Counted from the first letter of the stretch, positions 27,429 through 36,747 are shown. The stretch is DNA of 64,000 bases from Pseudomonas gingeri (GCF_013386165.1 NZ_JACAOS010000015.1:721155-785154); one strand, 5' to 3'. Translations and numbers: made by a program. Notes: generated by a model from the sequence alone, not told the origin.

Positions 27429-27896
27429 GTGGCAAACAAAAGGTACAGCTGCATTGGTTTGTATAACCCCAAGTCACCGGAGAACGTCGGTTCGGTGATG
27501 CGTGCGGCTGGCTGTTACGGCGTGGCTTCGGTGTTCTACACCGGCAAGCGCTACGAGCGGGCGCGGGACTTCGTGACCGATACCAAGAAAGTCCACCAGG
27601 ACATTCCGCTGATCGGTATCGACGACCTGAAGAAAATCCTGCCACTGGGCTGCGTGCCGGTGGCCGTCGAACTGGTGGAGGGCGCGCGTTCGTTGCCCGA
27701 ATACACCCATCCGGACCGGGCGCTGTATATCTTCGGCCCGGAAGACGGCTCGCTGGACAAGGACATCCGCGACTGGTGCGAGGACGTGGTGTATATCCCG
27801 ACCACCGGCTGCATGAACCTCGCGGCGACGGTCAACGTGGTGCTTTACGACCGCCTGGCCAAGGGCAACAACACAAGGTCCGGTCCGAAGTTCTAG
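27429..27896 (+). CDS. SPOUT (TrmH/SpoU) family RNA 2'-O-methyltransferase
   Basis: The 155-residue single-domain protein carries the SPOUT knot motifs: LYNPKSPENVGSVMRAAGCY (motif 1), ALYIFGPEDGSLD (motif 2) and YIPTTGCMNLAATVNVVLYDRL (motif 3). Enzymes of this size methylate tRNA or rRNA ribose; the exact target is not assignable. The start is GTG 27429. A TATAAT at 27393-27398 fits a promoter -10 box about 30 bases upstream. Confidence 0.88.
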   Translation: MANKRYSCIGLYNPKSPENVGSVMRAAGCYGVASVFYTGKRYERARDFVTDTKKVHQDIPLIGIDDLKKILPLGCVPVAVELVEGARSLPEYTHPDRALYIFGPEDGSLDKDIRDWCEDVVYIPTTGCMNLAATVNVVLYDRLAKGNNTRSGPKF

Positions 27897-27898
27897 AT

Positions 27899-28348
27899 TC
27901 AGCCAGCGCGGAAAATCAGATGATCTTCCCAGTCATCCTCGGGCACGCTGCCTTCGGCGAGCATGCGCCCGGACTGGGAAATCCGCTCGTGGTGCACCGC
28001 GTCGCGGTCACCGCAAACCAGATGGTGCCAAAGCGGCAGGTCCTTGCCCTCACTCACCAGGCGATAACCGCAGGTCGGTGGCAACCACTTGAACTGGTCA
28101 GCCTTGCCCGGTGTGAGCTGGATGCAATCGGGCACCGAGTCGCGACGCTTGGCGTAGTCGGTGCACTGGCAGGTTTTCAGGTCCAGGAGCTTGCAGGCAA
28201 TGCGGGTGTAATAGACGCTGTTGTCGTCTTCGTCCTCGAGCTTTTGCAGACAGCACAGGCCGCAACCGTCGCACAGCGACTCCCACTCCTCCTGATCGAG
28301 GTGCTCAAGGGTCTTGCGTATCCAGAAGGGTTCGACTTTCGCGGCCAT
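27899..28348 (-). CDS. ycgN: YcgN-family cysteine-cluster protein (UPF0260)
   Basis: The 149-residue protein has the family's cysteine pattern CDGCGLCCLQKLED followed by CKLLDLKTCQCTDY and the later CGYRL and CGDRD. It is the CxxCxxCC zinc/iron-sulfur cluster type. YcgN is conserved with ycgL and rnd in many gammaproteobacteria and here lies two kilobases from them. Biochemical function is unknown. It is convergent with the SPOUT gene, with only two bases between stops. Confidence 0.92.
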   Translation of the reverse strand: MAAKVEPFWIRKTLEHLDQEEWESLCDGCGLCCLQKLEDEDDNSVYYTRIACKLLDLKTCQCTDYAKRRDSVPDCIQLTPGKADQFKWLPPTCGYRLVSEGKDLPLWHHLVCGDRDAVHHERISQSGRMLAEGSVPEDDWEDHLIFRAG

Positions 28349-28502
28349 GGTTCAGACATCTGCATCGGGGAGTGAAAAGGCCGCCAGTCTAGTGCGCCAA
28401 GCCGTTGCGGCCAAGCGCCGGCGACTGTCGGTTGAACAAGACTTGTCAGGCTGCCTGCGGAGCAGTAGCTTTCTCGCTAATTTCCCCAGTCAGGACTGCG
28501 CC

Positions 28503-29096
28503 ATGAGCACCAACCCACGCGTCGCCGATCACCCGATCGATCCCCAGTTCACCCAGCGCTGGTCGCCGCGCGCCTTTACTGGCGAGAGCATCCCGGAGCA
28601 AACCCTGCTGAGCTTTTTCGAAGCCGCCCGCTGGGCGCCTTCGGCCTATAACTCGCAACCTTGGCGCTTTCTCTACGCCCGTCGCGACACACCGAACTGG
28701 GAGCGCTTCCTCGGCCTGTTGAACGAATTCAACCGTGGTTGGGCGCAGCACGCCTCGGCCCTGGTGATCGTGATTTCGAAAACCACCTTCACAGCCCCCG
28801 GCTCCAGCGAAGAAACCCCGGCCTTGTGGCACACCTTCGACACCGGTTCAGCCTGGGGCCACCTGGCGCTGCAAGCCAGCAACAGCGGCTGGCACAGCCA
28901 CGGCATGGCCGGCTTCGACCAGGAACTGACCCGCAGCGAGCTGAAAATTCCAGAAGGTTATGCACTGCATGCGGCCGTGGCCATCGGCAAGCTGGGCGAC
29001 AAGGCGAGCCTGCCGGATTACCTGCAGGCCCGTGAAACCCCAAGCCCACGCCAGCCGCTGAGCGCGCTGGTGGCTGAGGGTGATTTCAGCCTGTAA
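28503..29096 (+). CDS. Nitroreductase-family flavoprotein
   Basis: The product is about 197 residues with the FMN-binding Arg-Ser-containing N-terminus (QRWSPRAFTGE), FFEAARWAPSAYNSQPWRFLYA and the later AWGHLALQASNSGWHSHGMAGF. These are signatures of the nitroreductase superfamily, typically homodimeric NAD(P)H:FMN oxidoreductases. AGGA is seven bases upstream of ATG 28503, so the long in-frame upstream extension is rejected. The substrate is unknown. Confidence 0.9.
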   Translation: MSTNPRVADHPIDPQFTQRWSPRAFTGESIPEQTLLSFFEAARWAPSAYNSQPWRFLYARRDTPNWERFLGLLNEFNRGWAQHASALVIVISKTTFTAPGSSEETPALWHTFDTGSAWGHLALQASNSGWHSHGMAGFDQELTRSELKIPEGYALHAAVAIGKLGDKASLPDYLQARETPSPRQPLSALVAEGDFSL

Positions 29097-29121
29097 CCAC
29101 ACGCGTCTGTGGGATTGCACG

Positions 29122-29213
29122 CCTGTAGGAGCCGGCTTGCTGGCGATGCGGGTAACGCGGTGCTCCTGGTGCACCGCGTTATCGTTCATCGCCAGCAAGC
29201 CGGCTCCTACAGG
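29122..29213. repeat. REP doublet (REPIN), GAGCCGGC class
   Basis: Two inverted REPs with the core GAGCCGGCTTGCTGGCGAT flank a central GC-rich dyad. Outer arms CCTGTAGGAGCCGGC and GCCGGCTCCTACAGG are perfect complements. This core sequence differs from the doublets at 11172 and 36657. It separates the convergent nitroreductase and dehydrogenase genes. Confidence 0.93.
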
Positions 29214-29227
29214 TCATCTACCACCCA

Positions 29228-30160
29228 TCAATAGCCGCGCTCGAAATCCACTTCCCCGCGCAGCGCTTCCCCGGCCTGATAGGCCCGCAGGTTCTCCACA
29301 AACAAGCGCACCATCATCGCCGGCGACGTCGGCGCCGAACTGTGGCCGGTCAACAACAGCCCCCAGGCCGTCCAGAACGGATGACGCTGTGGCAAAGGCT
29401 CCTGCCGGCAGACATCGATCACCGCCCCCGCCAGATGCCCCTCCTTCAAGGCCTCCACCAGATCCGCATCGACCACCGCGACGCCGCGCCCGACGTTGAT
29501 AAACAAGCCGGTCGGCTTGAAGCGCTTGAACAGCGCCGCATCGTACAGGTCATGGGTATTGGGTGTGTTGGGCAACAGGTTGATCACGTAGTCCACTTTG
29601 CCAACCCACTCACCCAGGGCGTTGAGCGCCGCCACCTCGATAAACGGCGCTTGCTCGCGCGCGCTGCTGGCAATGCCGTACAACTCGACACCGAAGGGTT
29701 GCAGAAACTGCGCAACGCTCTGGCCGATATCGCCGGCCCCAACAATCAGCACCTTGCGCCCCGCCAGGCTCTGACTCATGCGATTGTCCCACTTGCGCTC
29801 GACCTGGCTGACCAGGCGGGCGAGGACTTCGCGCTCATGTCCCAGCATGTAGGTCAGCACATATTCGGCCATCACCTGGCCAAAAATGCCCACCGCACGA
29901 GTCAGGCGGTAGCTGCGTGGCAAGCTCTCGGCCAGCAGCGGCGTGATGCCCGCCCAGGTCGATTGCAGCCACTGGGGAGTGTGCCCCTGACGCAGCAGGG
30001 TCGCCATCAGATCCGGCTGCCCCAGCCAGACCGGGCAGTCGACCGCCAGGGTCGACAGCGTGGCCGAATCGCCACTGGTCATGACTTCAAGTTCCGGGGC
30101 CATCTGCTGCAACAGGCGGGTGTAGAGGGCGTGGTCGTGTTCGGCAATCAGAACGCGCAT
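29228..30160 (-). CDS. D-2-hydroxyacid dehydrogenase (glyoxylate/hydroxypyruvate reductase type)
   Basis: The 310-residue protein has the NAD(P)-binding glycine motif VGAGDIGQSVAQFL, the substrate-binding NLLPNTPNTHDL, the catalytic Arg in FINVGRGVAVVD and the Glu/His relay (DVCRQEPLPQRHPFW, LTGHSSAPT). It is of the GhrA-like group with a short N-terminal domain. It reduces glyoxylate or hydroxypyruvate in the cytosol by family knowledge. ATG 30160 is the first start of the frame. Confidence 0.9.
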   Translation of the reverse strand: MRVLIAEHDHALYTRLLQQMAPELEVMTSGDSATLSTLAVDCPVWLGQPDLMATLLRQGHTPQWLQSTWAGITPLLAESLPRSYRLTRAVGIFGQVMAEYVLTYMLGHEREVLARLVSQVERKWDNRMSQSLAGRKVLIVGAGDIGQSVAQFLQPFGVELYGIASSAREQAPFIEVAALNALGEWVGKVDYVINLLPNTPNTHDLYDAALFKRFKPTGLFINVGRGVAVVDADLVEALKEGHLAGAVIDVCRQEPLPQRHPFWTAWGLLLTGHSSAPTSPAMMVRLFVENLRAYQAGEALRGEVDFERGY

Positions 30161-30286
30161 GGTTCAAACCTTTCAAAAACAGTGCAGGCAGCCGCCGACG
30201 GAGTTCGCTCCATCGTCATCGGCCACTGCCAGAAAATACAGTCCATTTGAATCGAGCGCTGCGGACCGAGCACTCAGAGAGAGCCG

Positions 30287-30580
30287 TCACATCGGATCAT
30301 TGCGCCGCAACAGCTCTTCGGGCAGATGTTCGATGTACTCGTCTTCGGCCGGTGGCATCTGCAGGTGATAACCCTGCTTGTCGAGGTTCTCCAACACCTG
30401 GTGGATATCTTCGCGCGACAAGGTGCGCTCGGGGCTCAGGACCAGGTCAAAGGCATGGTGCGGTTTACCGAAGGCCAGCAGCAGATTCTCCGGAACGCGC
30501 TCCAGAGCATCGCTCTTGAGCACGTAGAGGTACATTTCGTTGCGGCGTGGGCTTCTGTAGATGGAGCAAATACGTTTCAA
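30287..30580 (-). CDS. ycgL: YcgL-domain protein
   Basis: The 97-residue protein matches the YcgL family from its first residues (KRICSIYRSPRRNEMYLYV) to HLPEELLRRND. The start codon is TTG at 30580 and forms a TTGA overlap with the stop of rnd, so translation is coupled. YcgL is conserved next to rnd in gammaproteobacteria; its fold is known but its function is not. The unusual TTG start is supported by the length and by the overlap. Confidence 0.93.
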   Translation of the reverse strand: MKRICSIYRSPRRNEMYLYVLKSDALERVPENLLLAFGKPHHAFDLVLSPERTLSREDIHQVLENLDKQGYHLQMPPAEDEYIEHLPEELLRRNDPM

Positions 30581-31710
30581 GGCTGTTCTCCGGCAGTGGC
30601 CAGGCTGTCGAGCAGCGCCTGGCCCATCAACTCGCGGCGCCAGCCACGCAGCGAATCGGGCAATTGATAAGGTCCAGCGGGGAAGCCGCTCTTGATCAGC
30701 GCTTCCAGGGTTTTCTTGCGCAACATCAACTCCGGCGCAACGTCCAGGCGTTCGGCTTCAGCCTGGCCGAGGGCCCGCAGGCGCTTGACCAGCCCCGAGG
30801 CTTCGATCGGCAACGGCTCGGCCACCGCCGGCGGCCATTGGTCCATCGGCGCACTGCCGGCCTGTTTGATCAGCGCCAGCAGGAACTCGCCGTCCTGGCG
30901 CACGGTACGCGGGTGCATGTCCTCGATGCGCGCCAGTGCCACCAGGTTGTCCGGCTGGCTCTTGGCCAATGGCCACAAGGAGTGCTCACGCACTATCCGG
31001 TTACGCGGCAGATCGCGGGCCCGGGCTTCACGTTCACGCCAGGCACACAGCTCACGCAGCACAACCAATTGCGCACGGGATAACTTCCAGGCCAGCTTCG
31101 CTTCGCGATAGACCTCGTAGGGGTCGACCTCGCGACGCAGGTTGGCCACCAGTTCCGCGCCGTCTTCCAGGACCCAGGCGTACTTGTCGTCCGACAGCTT
31201 CGGGCGCAGGCGGGTGTAGACCTCGGCCAGGTGCACGGCGTCTTCGGCGGCGTAGCTGACCTGGGTTTCAGACAGCGGACGCTGCAACCAGTCCGAACGG
31301 GTCTCGCCCTTGGGCAGTTCGATACCGAGGACTTCCTGCACCAGGCGCGAATAACCCATGGAGAAACCCAGGTTCAGATAGGCGGCCGCGAGCTGGGTGT
31401 CGAACAGCGGCACCGGCAGGCCGCCGGTCAGCCGTAACAGGACTTCGAGGTCTTCGCTGCAAGCGTGCACGACCTTGACCACGGCCGGGTCTTCGAGCAA
31501 CGCAGCTAGAGGCTGCCACTGATCGATGGTCAGGGGATCGATCAGGTAGGCGCGTTCGCCATCACCGATCTGGATCAGGCCGGCAATCGGATAAAAGGTG
31601 TCGACCCGCATGAATTCGGTGTCGAGGGCAACAAAGGGTAGTTGTTGCCATTGGGCGCAATGCCGACCGAGGCTATCGTTGTCGCGAATCCAGTGAATAT
31701 CGATGGCCAC
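30577..31710 (-). CDS. rnd: Ribonuclease D
   Basis: The product is about 377 residues. It has a DEDDy 3'-5' exonuclease domain (FVALDTEFMRVDTFYP; VVKVVHACSEDLEVL; SYAAEDAVHLAEVY) followed by two HRDC domains (LCAWREREARARDLPRNRIV). RNase D trims tRNA 3' ends. I start at GTG 31710, with GGGAG six bases upstream; the longer frame to 31752 lacks a site. It is followed by ycgL with a four-base overlap, the standard rnd-ycgL arrangement. Confidence 0.95.
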   Translation of the reverse strand: MAIDIHWIRDNDSLGRHCAQWQQLPFVALDTEFMRVDTFYPIAGLIQIGDGERAYLIDPLTIDQWQPLAALLEDPAVVKVVHACSEDLEVLLRLTGGLPVPLFDTQLAAAYLNLGFSMGYSRLVQEVLGIELPKGETRSDWLQRPLSETQVSYAAEDAVHLAEVYTRLRPKLSDDKYAWVLEDGAELVANLRREVDPYEVYREAKLAWKLSRAQLVVLRELCAWREREARARDLPRNRIVREHSLWPLAKSQPDNLVALARIEDMHPRTVRQDGEFLLALIKQAGSAPMDQWPPAVAEPLPIEASGLVKRLRALGQAEAERLDVAPELMLRKKTLEALIKSGFPAGPYQLPDSLRGWRRELMGQALLDSLATAGEQP

Positions 31711-31851
31711 ACGGCTCTCCCTTGAAGAATGGCACGCAGTATATCTCGCCACCGAGGTTTGCGAGCATTCACTCTGCAGGTGCGTAAGCGAAAGAGCCTA
31801 CTGAACGACAAGAATAGTCCGACTCAGCAAGTTGACATGTTCTGCACCGGA

Positions 31852-32529
31852 TCAACCGTTCTTGCGCAGCACGTAGAGACGACGCATGGCATAACCCGGA
31901 AAAAAATCGCGGTGGCCGATGATGTCGAAACCGGCCTCGCGGAACTCCCCTTCGACCTGCGCCTTGCTCAACAGGACCCGCTGCGAATGCTGCCCGGACG
32001 CAAGAGCCTGGCGCCGTTGATGCCAGGCCATGACCTTGCAATCCATCCACAACGAGAGAATCACGGTGTCGCGGCTGACCCGATGGAATTCACGCAGCAT
32101 CGCCAGCCGGTGCTGACTGTCGTCGACATGCTGGAACAACTGCATACAGAAAATGCAGTCCACCGCATTCTCCGGCAAGCCGATGGCAAACACCGAACTC
32201 TGAAAGCTCCTGACGCGACCCAGCACCGCCTCAGCATGATGAACCGCGCAGTGGTCGAGCATCTCTTGAGAAGGATCGGCCGCGAGGATCACCCGATTGC
32301 CACGCTCGGCCAGCACCGGCCAGAAACGCCCGACGCCACAGGGCAGATCGAGGACCAGGCCGGGCTCGCCGGCCAGCTTCAGCGCTTGGCGCAGCCATTG
32401 TTTTTCACGGGCCAGCACCAGGCGCCGGGCCAGGTTGTCTGGGCGCTGCGCCAGGCAAGCCTGGATATGCTCGCGCGCGTACTGGCGGGCAAATTCAAGC
32501 TCTACGGTTGAAGGCGATTGCGCAGACAT
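31852..32529 (-). CDS. Class I SAM-dependent methyltransferase
   Basis: The 225-residue protein contains motif I LVLDLPCGVGRFWPVLAERG, the acidic loop LAADPSQEMLDH and the later CIFCMQLFQHVDD and REFHRVSRDTVILSLW, typical of the class I Rossmann methyltransferases of the methyltransferase-11 type. It lies 140 bp upstream of rnd in the same direction but without overlap. The substrate is unknown. Confidence 0.87.
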   Translation of the reverse strand: MSAQSPSTVELEFARQYAREHIQACLAQRPDNLARRLVLAREKQWLRQALKLAGEPGLVLDLPCGVGRFWPVLAERGNRVILAADPSQEMLDHCAVHHAEAVLGRVRSFQSSVFAIGLPENAVDCIFCMQLFQHVDDSQHRLAMLREFHRVSRDTVILSLWMDCKVMAWHQRRQALASGQHSQRVLLSKAQVEGEFREAGFDIIGHRDFFPGYAMRRLYVLRKNG

Positions 32530-32710
32530 GACTCACGAACTCTTGAGGGATGAACCTGTACCGGATTGATCGAACACAGGGTATCGGTTTGAAGGGCTAC
32601 CGAGCGCTAAAAACATCCACTCGGCAACCGTCTGAACCTTAGTCAGGCACACATCAATATTTCGTGAAAAATTCCCGGCCTGGTTGTTCAATAAGTTACC
32701 AATCGACCCT

Positions 32711-34093
32711 TCAGGCCTGCTGCAAATACCAGCGCCAGTCCTGCTCGCCGACCTCCCCCATGAACTGCCGGTATTCGGCGCGTTTGACCGCCAGGTAGAC
32801 CCCAAGAAACTCGCGGCCAAACGCCTCCCGCGCCCAGGCGGAATCTTCCAGGGCTCGTAGAGTGGTCAGCCAGTCGGTGGGCAGACGTTTACCGGCCTGG
32901 GCGTAGCCATTGCCTTCGACCGGCGCACCGGGATCAAGGCGTTCACGAATCCCGCGGTGAATCCCCGCGAGAATGGCGGCCGCTGCCAGATAGGGGTTGG
33001 CATCGGCGCCGCAGATCCGATGCTCGATATGCCGTGAAAAGGCCGGGCCGCCCGGTACCCGCAGGCTCACGGTGCGGTTGTCGACACCCCAGGTCGCCGC
33101 CAGCGGGGCATAACTGTTGCTCTGGAAACGCCGGTAGGAATTGGCATTCGGGCAGAACATCAGCAACCCATCGAGCAGGGTCGCGAGCATGCCGCCCAGC
33201 GCGTGTTTGAGCAGCGGCGTACCGTCACTGGCCTCGCTGGCGAACAGGTTGTTGCCCACCTCATCCGCCAGGCTGACATGCATATGCATGCCGGTGCCGG
33301 CCAGGTCGTCGAACGGCTTGGCCATGAAGCAGGCAATCATCCCGTGCTTGTGCGCCACGCCCTTGACCAGGCGCTTGTAGCGCACCGCTTCATCCATCGC
33401 CTGCAAGGCATCGGCGCGGTGCTCCAGGGTAATCTCGACCTGGCCCGGGGCGTATTCGGAGATTGCCGTGCGTGCGGGAATGCCCTGGAGCCTGCAGGCG
33501 CTGTAGAGGTCGGCAAGGAACGGCTCGATCTGCTCCAGCTCACGCAGACCGTAGACCTGGGTCGTGCTCGGACGTCCACCATCGGTGTCGCGGGCCGGCT
33601 GCGGTCGACCGTGACTGTCACGTTTCTGGTCGAGCAGATAGAACTCCAACTCCGCCGCCATCACCGGGTAGTAGCCGTCGGCCTGAAGCGCCTCGATCAC
33701 CTTGGCCAGCAGATGCCGCGGATCGGCCACCGTCGCCGGCAGCCCTTCGCTGGGGTGCATGCTGACCTGCACCGCCGCCGTCGGGATCAGCCGCCAGGGC
33801 ATACGCTGCAAGCTGCCGCTCAGGGGATAGGCACGGCAATCGATATCCCCCACGTCCCAGACCAGGCCGGAGTTTTCCACATCGTCGCCATTGATGGTCA
33901 GGCCGAGAATGGTGCTGGGCAGCGGACGACCGCTGGCATAGACCGCCAGCAACTCGTCACGGTGCAGCAACTTGCCGCGGGGGATGCCGTTATTGTCGAG
34001 GATGAACAGCTCGAACATCTCGATATCGGGGTTGTGCTCAAGAAAGCTCAGGGCTTCTTCGGTGCAGGCAAAGGCTGGGCAGGCAACACTCAT
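32711..34093 (-). CDS. Glutamine-synthetase-family enzyme, probable gamma-glutamyl-polyamine synthetase
   Basis: The product is about 460 residues with GS catalytic motifs: AAELEFYLLD, EYAPGQVEITLEHR, GTGMHMHVSL and the RVPGG...IEHRICGADANPYLAAA segment. Length and the N-terminal domain (MFELFILDNNGIPRGK) fit the PuuA/SpuI-type gamma-glutamylating enzymes rather than GlnA. Such enzymes glutamylate putrescine or other amines for catabolism. No pua/spu genes are adjacent, so the substrate is open. The start at 34093 has only a weak ribosome site (GACGAGAA). Confidence 0.86.
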   Translation of the reverse strand: MSVACPAFACTEEALSFLEHNPDIEMFELFILDNNGIPRGKLLHRDELLAVYASGRPLPSTILGLTINGDDVENSGLVWDVGDIDCRAYPLSGSLQRMPWRLIPTAAVQVSMHPSEGLPATVADPRHLLAKVIEALQADGYYPVMAAELEFYLLDQKRDSHGRPQPARDTDGGRPSTTQVYGLRELEQIEPFLADLYSACRLQGIPARTAISEYAPGQVEITLEHRADALQAMDEAVRYKRLVKGVAHKHGMIACFMAKPFDDLAGTGMHMHVSLADEVGNNLFASEASDGTPLLKHALGGMLATLLDGLLMFCPNANSYRRFQSNSYAPLAATWGVDNRTVSLRVPGGPAFSRHIEHRICGADANPYLAAAAILAGIHRGIRERLDPGAPVEGNGYAQAGKRLPTDWLTTLRALEDSAWAREAFGREFLGVYLAVKRAEYRQFMGEVGEQDWRWYLQQA

Positions 34094-34465
34094 GGGATTC
34101 TCGTCTTCCGCGTCGGGCAGGCGCGCACGCGCCCACCGGTTCAATCCCCACGACCAAGGCAGGCCGATGGTGATCAATGAAAAAACTCAACGGGGAAAAC
34201 CAACATCCGGCGGGCGCGCGTGACGGCAATGCCATAGCGCCCAGAACGCCAACTCGGAAGGCAAGGCCACCAGGCGCGGAGCGACACGCAACAGCGGATG
34301 GCGACGCGAGCGGACGTACGGTGCCGAAGCCCCCGTCCCTGCTGCGTAGCGAATCTCGCCGAGCCAATCGTCCATATGCCTGTCGCGACAAACCTGAGAC
34401 CGGCAGCCTCACACGTGCGTCCAGGTGATTAAATTCAGTTTTGAAGAAGCTTGCATGCGCAATGA
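34094..34465. other. Intergenic region, no gene seen
   Basis: About 370 bp between the glutamine-synthetase-like start and the cynR stop. It is GC-rich and contains short reading frames on both strands that show no protein family features. It presumably contains the promoter of the gene at 34093. Confidence 0.5.
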
Positions 34466-35344
34466 CTAAACATTGCGCCACTGCCCCGCCAGCGCCGCAA
34501 AGGCCTGGCAGGCGGCGCTGCGCCAGGCACCCTTGCGGCTGAGCAGGGCCACCGTACGCTGCGGCAATGCCGGCGTCAGCGCCAACGCGGCCAGCCCCGA
34601 CTGTTCGACGGCAATGGCCGCGGGCAGGATCGTCGCCAACTGACCGCGACGGACCAGTTCGACAATTGCACTGATGGAATTGGCCTCGATGGCGATGCGC
34701 GGCACGATGCCGTGCTGGCGGCAGTAAAGGTCGATGTGCTGGCGCGTGGCGAAATCCTGGCTGAGCAGAACCAGTGATTGCTGTTCCAGATCGCGGGCAC
34801 CGAGGGCTTTGCCAGCGGCCTGTGGATGGATCGCGCCGACCATCAGGCTCAAGGTTTCGCTGAAGAGCGCCTCACCCTGGATATCCGCCAGGTGCATCCC
34901 GGTAAAGGCAATGCCGATATCCAGTCGATCCTCGGCCAACGCGGCCTCGAGGCGATCCTGGGTCATTTCCTCGACACTCAGGGTGATGCCCGGGTAGAGG
35001 CTGTTGAAGCGATGCAACAACGGCGCGATGAGGTAGGCGGTGAAGGTCGGTGTCATGGCCAAGCGCAGGCTACCGCGACTCAGGTCCTGCACATCGTGCA
35101 TCGCCCGCTTGCCCGCCTCCAGGTCCTGCAGGGCCAAACGGGCAAAGCGCACATAGGCCTCGCCGGCATCGGTCAGGCGGATGCTGCGGCCCGAACGGTC
35201 GAACAGCGCCGCCCCGAGACTGTCCTCCAGTTGCCTGATCTGCTGGGACAGCGTCGGCTGGGAGACATGCAAGGCCTCGGCGGCCCGGGTGAAGTTGCGA
35301 TGGTCGGCGACAGCCAGCAGATAACGGATATGGCGCAGCAGCAT
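34466..35344 (-). CDS. cynR: LysR-family regulator CynR
   Basis: The product is about 292 residues: LysR helix-turn-helix (FTRAAEALHVSQPTLSQQIRQLE, residues 19-41) and an effector-binding domain. It is divergent from cynT-cynS, and its length and start (MLLRHIRYLLAVADHRNFTRA) match CynR, the cyanate-responsive activator. The name rests on this context and on overall resemblance. I start at 35344, seven codons inside the longest frame, as the family begins with MLLRHIRYL. Confidence 0.88.
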   Translation of the reverse strand: MLLRHIRYLLAVADHRNFTRAAEALHVSQPTLSQQIRQLEDSLGAALFDRSGRSIRLTDAGEAYVRFARLALQDLEAGKRAMHDVQDLSRGSLRLAMTPTFTAYLIAPLLHRFNSLYPGITLSVEEMTQDRLEAALAEDRLDIGIAFTGMHLADIQGEALFSETLSLMVGAIHPQAAGKALGARDLEQQSLVLLSQDFATRQHIDLYCRQHGIVPRIAIEANSISAIVELVRRGQLATILPAAIAVEQSGLAALALTPALPQRTVALLSRKGAWRSAACQAFAALAGQWRNV

Positions 35345-35365
35345 CGGACACTCAACTATAGGCAA

Positions 35366-35389
35366 GGCTTATGGTTTTGATAATAAGCC
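35366..35389. promoter_or_regulatory. Candidate CynR operator
   Basis: The dyad GGCTTAT (35366-35372) / ATAAGCC (35383-35389), separated by ten bases, lies between cynR and cynT. It contains CTTAT...ATAAG, consistent with the T-N11-A class of LysR sites. Binding is inferred. Confidence 0.6.
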
Positions 35390-35455
35390 AGTCTTGGACG
35401 CTATACCTTAAAACTTCCATCCTTGCCCCATCAGCCACCCGCAAGGAGAAGCCCC

Positions 35456-36115
35456 ATGCAAGCCATCATCGACGGATTCCTGAAGTTCCAACGCGAAGCC
35501 TTTCCGACCCGCAGTGCCCTGTTCAAACAACTGGCAACCACCCAGAACCCCGGCACCCTGTTCGTCACCTGCTCGGACAGCCGGGTGGTGCCGGAACTGC
35601 TGACCCAGCAAGAACCGGGCGACCTGTTCGTGATCCGCAATGCCGGCAATATCGTGCCCTCCTACGGCCCGGAGCCGGGCGGCGTCTCGGCCACGGTGGA
35701 GTACGCGGTGGCGGTGCTCGGGGTGCGCGATATCGTGATCTGCGGCCACTCCGATTGTGGTGCGATGACCGCCATTTCCACCTGCAAGTGTCTTGACCAT
35801 CTACCGGCCGTCGCCAACTGGCTGCGCCACGCCGAGTCGGCCAAGGTCATCAACGCCGCTCGCAGCCATGTCTCGGCCGAGGCGCGACTGGACGCCCTGG
35901 TTCGGGAAAACGTCATCGCCCAATTGGCTAACCTCAAGACTCACCCATCGGTCGCCCTGGCGCTGGAACAAGGTCGACTGAACCTGCACGGCTGGGTGTA
36001 CGACATCGAGAGCGGCTCCATCGCGGCCCTCGACGGCGGCACCGGTCGTTTTGTCTCACTTGCCGAACAGCCGCAAGCCTGCGCGCTGTCGACACAACCG
36101 CCACAAGTTGCCTGA
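35456..36115 (+). CDS. cynT: Beta-class carbonic anhydrase CynT
   Basis: The 219-residue enzyme has the zinc ligands of beta carbonic anhydrases: Cys in TCSDSRVVPE (with the catalytic Asp-Arg pair) and the His-x2-Cys of ICGHSDCGAM. It hydrates carbon dioxide and replenishes bicarbonate consumed by cyanase. AAGGAG is eight bases before ATG 35456. It is first in a cynT-cynS operon, with cynR divergent. Confidence 0.95.
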   Translation: MQAIIDGFLKFQREAFPTRSALFKQLATTQNPGTLFVTCSDSRVVPELLTQQEPGDLFVIRNAGNIVPSYGPEPGGVSATVEYAVAVLGVRDIVICGHSDCGAMTAISTCKCLDHLPAVANWLRHAESAKVINAARSHVSAEARLDALVRENVIAQLANLKTHPSVALALEQGRLNLHGWVYDIESGSIAALDGGTGRFVSLAEQPQACALSTQPPQVA

Positions 36116-36149
36116 TCTGAATCCTACTAACGAAAACGAGGAAATCACC

Positions 36150-36620
36150 ATGTTGCAATCCCAATTCGCACAAGCTCCACGCCTGGCCCTGGCCGACACC
36201 ATCATCGACGCCAAGCAGCGCCTGAACCTGTCCTGGCAGGACCTGACCGACGGCACCGGACTGAGCCTGGCCTTTGTCACCGCCGCCCTGCTCGGCCAGC
36301 ACCCATTGCCGGCCAGCGCCGCCAACGTGGTGTGTGAAAAACTCGGCCTGGACGAGGACGCCAGCCGCCTGCTGCAGAGCGTGCCGTTGCGCGGCAGCAT
36401 CGGCAACGGTGTGCCGACCGACCCGACCATCTATCGTTTCTACGAAATGATCCAGGTCTACGGCAGCACTTTGAAAGCGCTGGTCCACGAACAGTTCGGC
36501 GACGGCATCATCAGTGCCATCAACTTCAAGCTGGACATCAAGAAGGTTGAAGATCCGGAAGGCGGTTCGCGTGCGGTCATCACCCTGGATGGCAAATACC
36601 TGCCGACCAAGCCGTTCTGA
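36150..36620 (+). CDS. cynS: Cyanate hydratase (cyanase)
   Basis: The 156-residue product has the exact cyanase length. The N-terminal part resembles a helix-turn-helix fold (LADTIIDAKQRLNLSWQDLTDGTGLS) and the C-terminal part has the catalytic RFYEMIQVYG and LKALVHEQFGDGIISAI segments with Arg, Glu and Ser residues. Cyanase decomposes cyanate and bicarbonate to ammonia and carbon dioxide. GAGGAAA precedes ATG 36150, 34 bp after the cynT stop, so both are on one transcript. Confidence 0.97.
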   Translation: MLQSQFAQAPRLALADTIIDAKQRLNLSWQDLTDGTGLSLAFVTAALLGQHPLPASAANVVCEKLGLDEDASRLLQSVPLRGSIGNGVPTDPTIYRFYEMIQVYGSTLKALVHEQFGDGIISAINFKLDIKKVEDPEGGSRAVITLDGKYLPTKPF

Positions 36621-36656
36621 TTTTCGGATACAGCGCTATCTTGCGGTCAACACAAC

Positions 36657-36747
36657 CCCTGTAGGTGCAGCCGGTCGAAGCTCGATTGCTCGCAATGGCG
36701 ATGCAAGCCGCACTGTCGCCATCGCGAGCAAGCTCGCTCCTACAGGG
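36657..36747. repeat. Degenerate REP doublet
   Basis: The right half is a full GAGCGAGC-class REP (ATCGCGAGCAAGCTCGCTCCTACAGG), here in inverse orientation. The left half (CCTGTAGGTGCAGCCGGTCG) is a decayed or variant copy. It lies downstream of cynS and upstream of the convergent gene at 36774. Confidence 0.8.
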
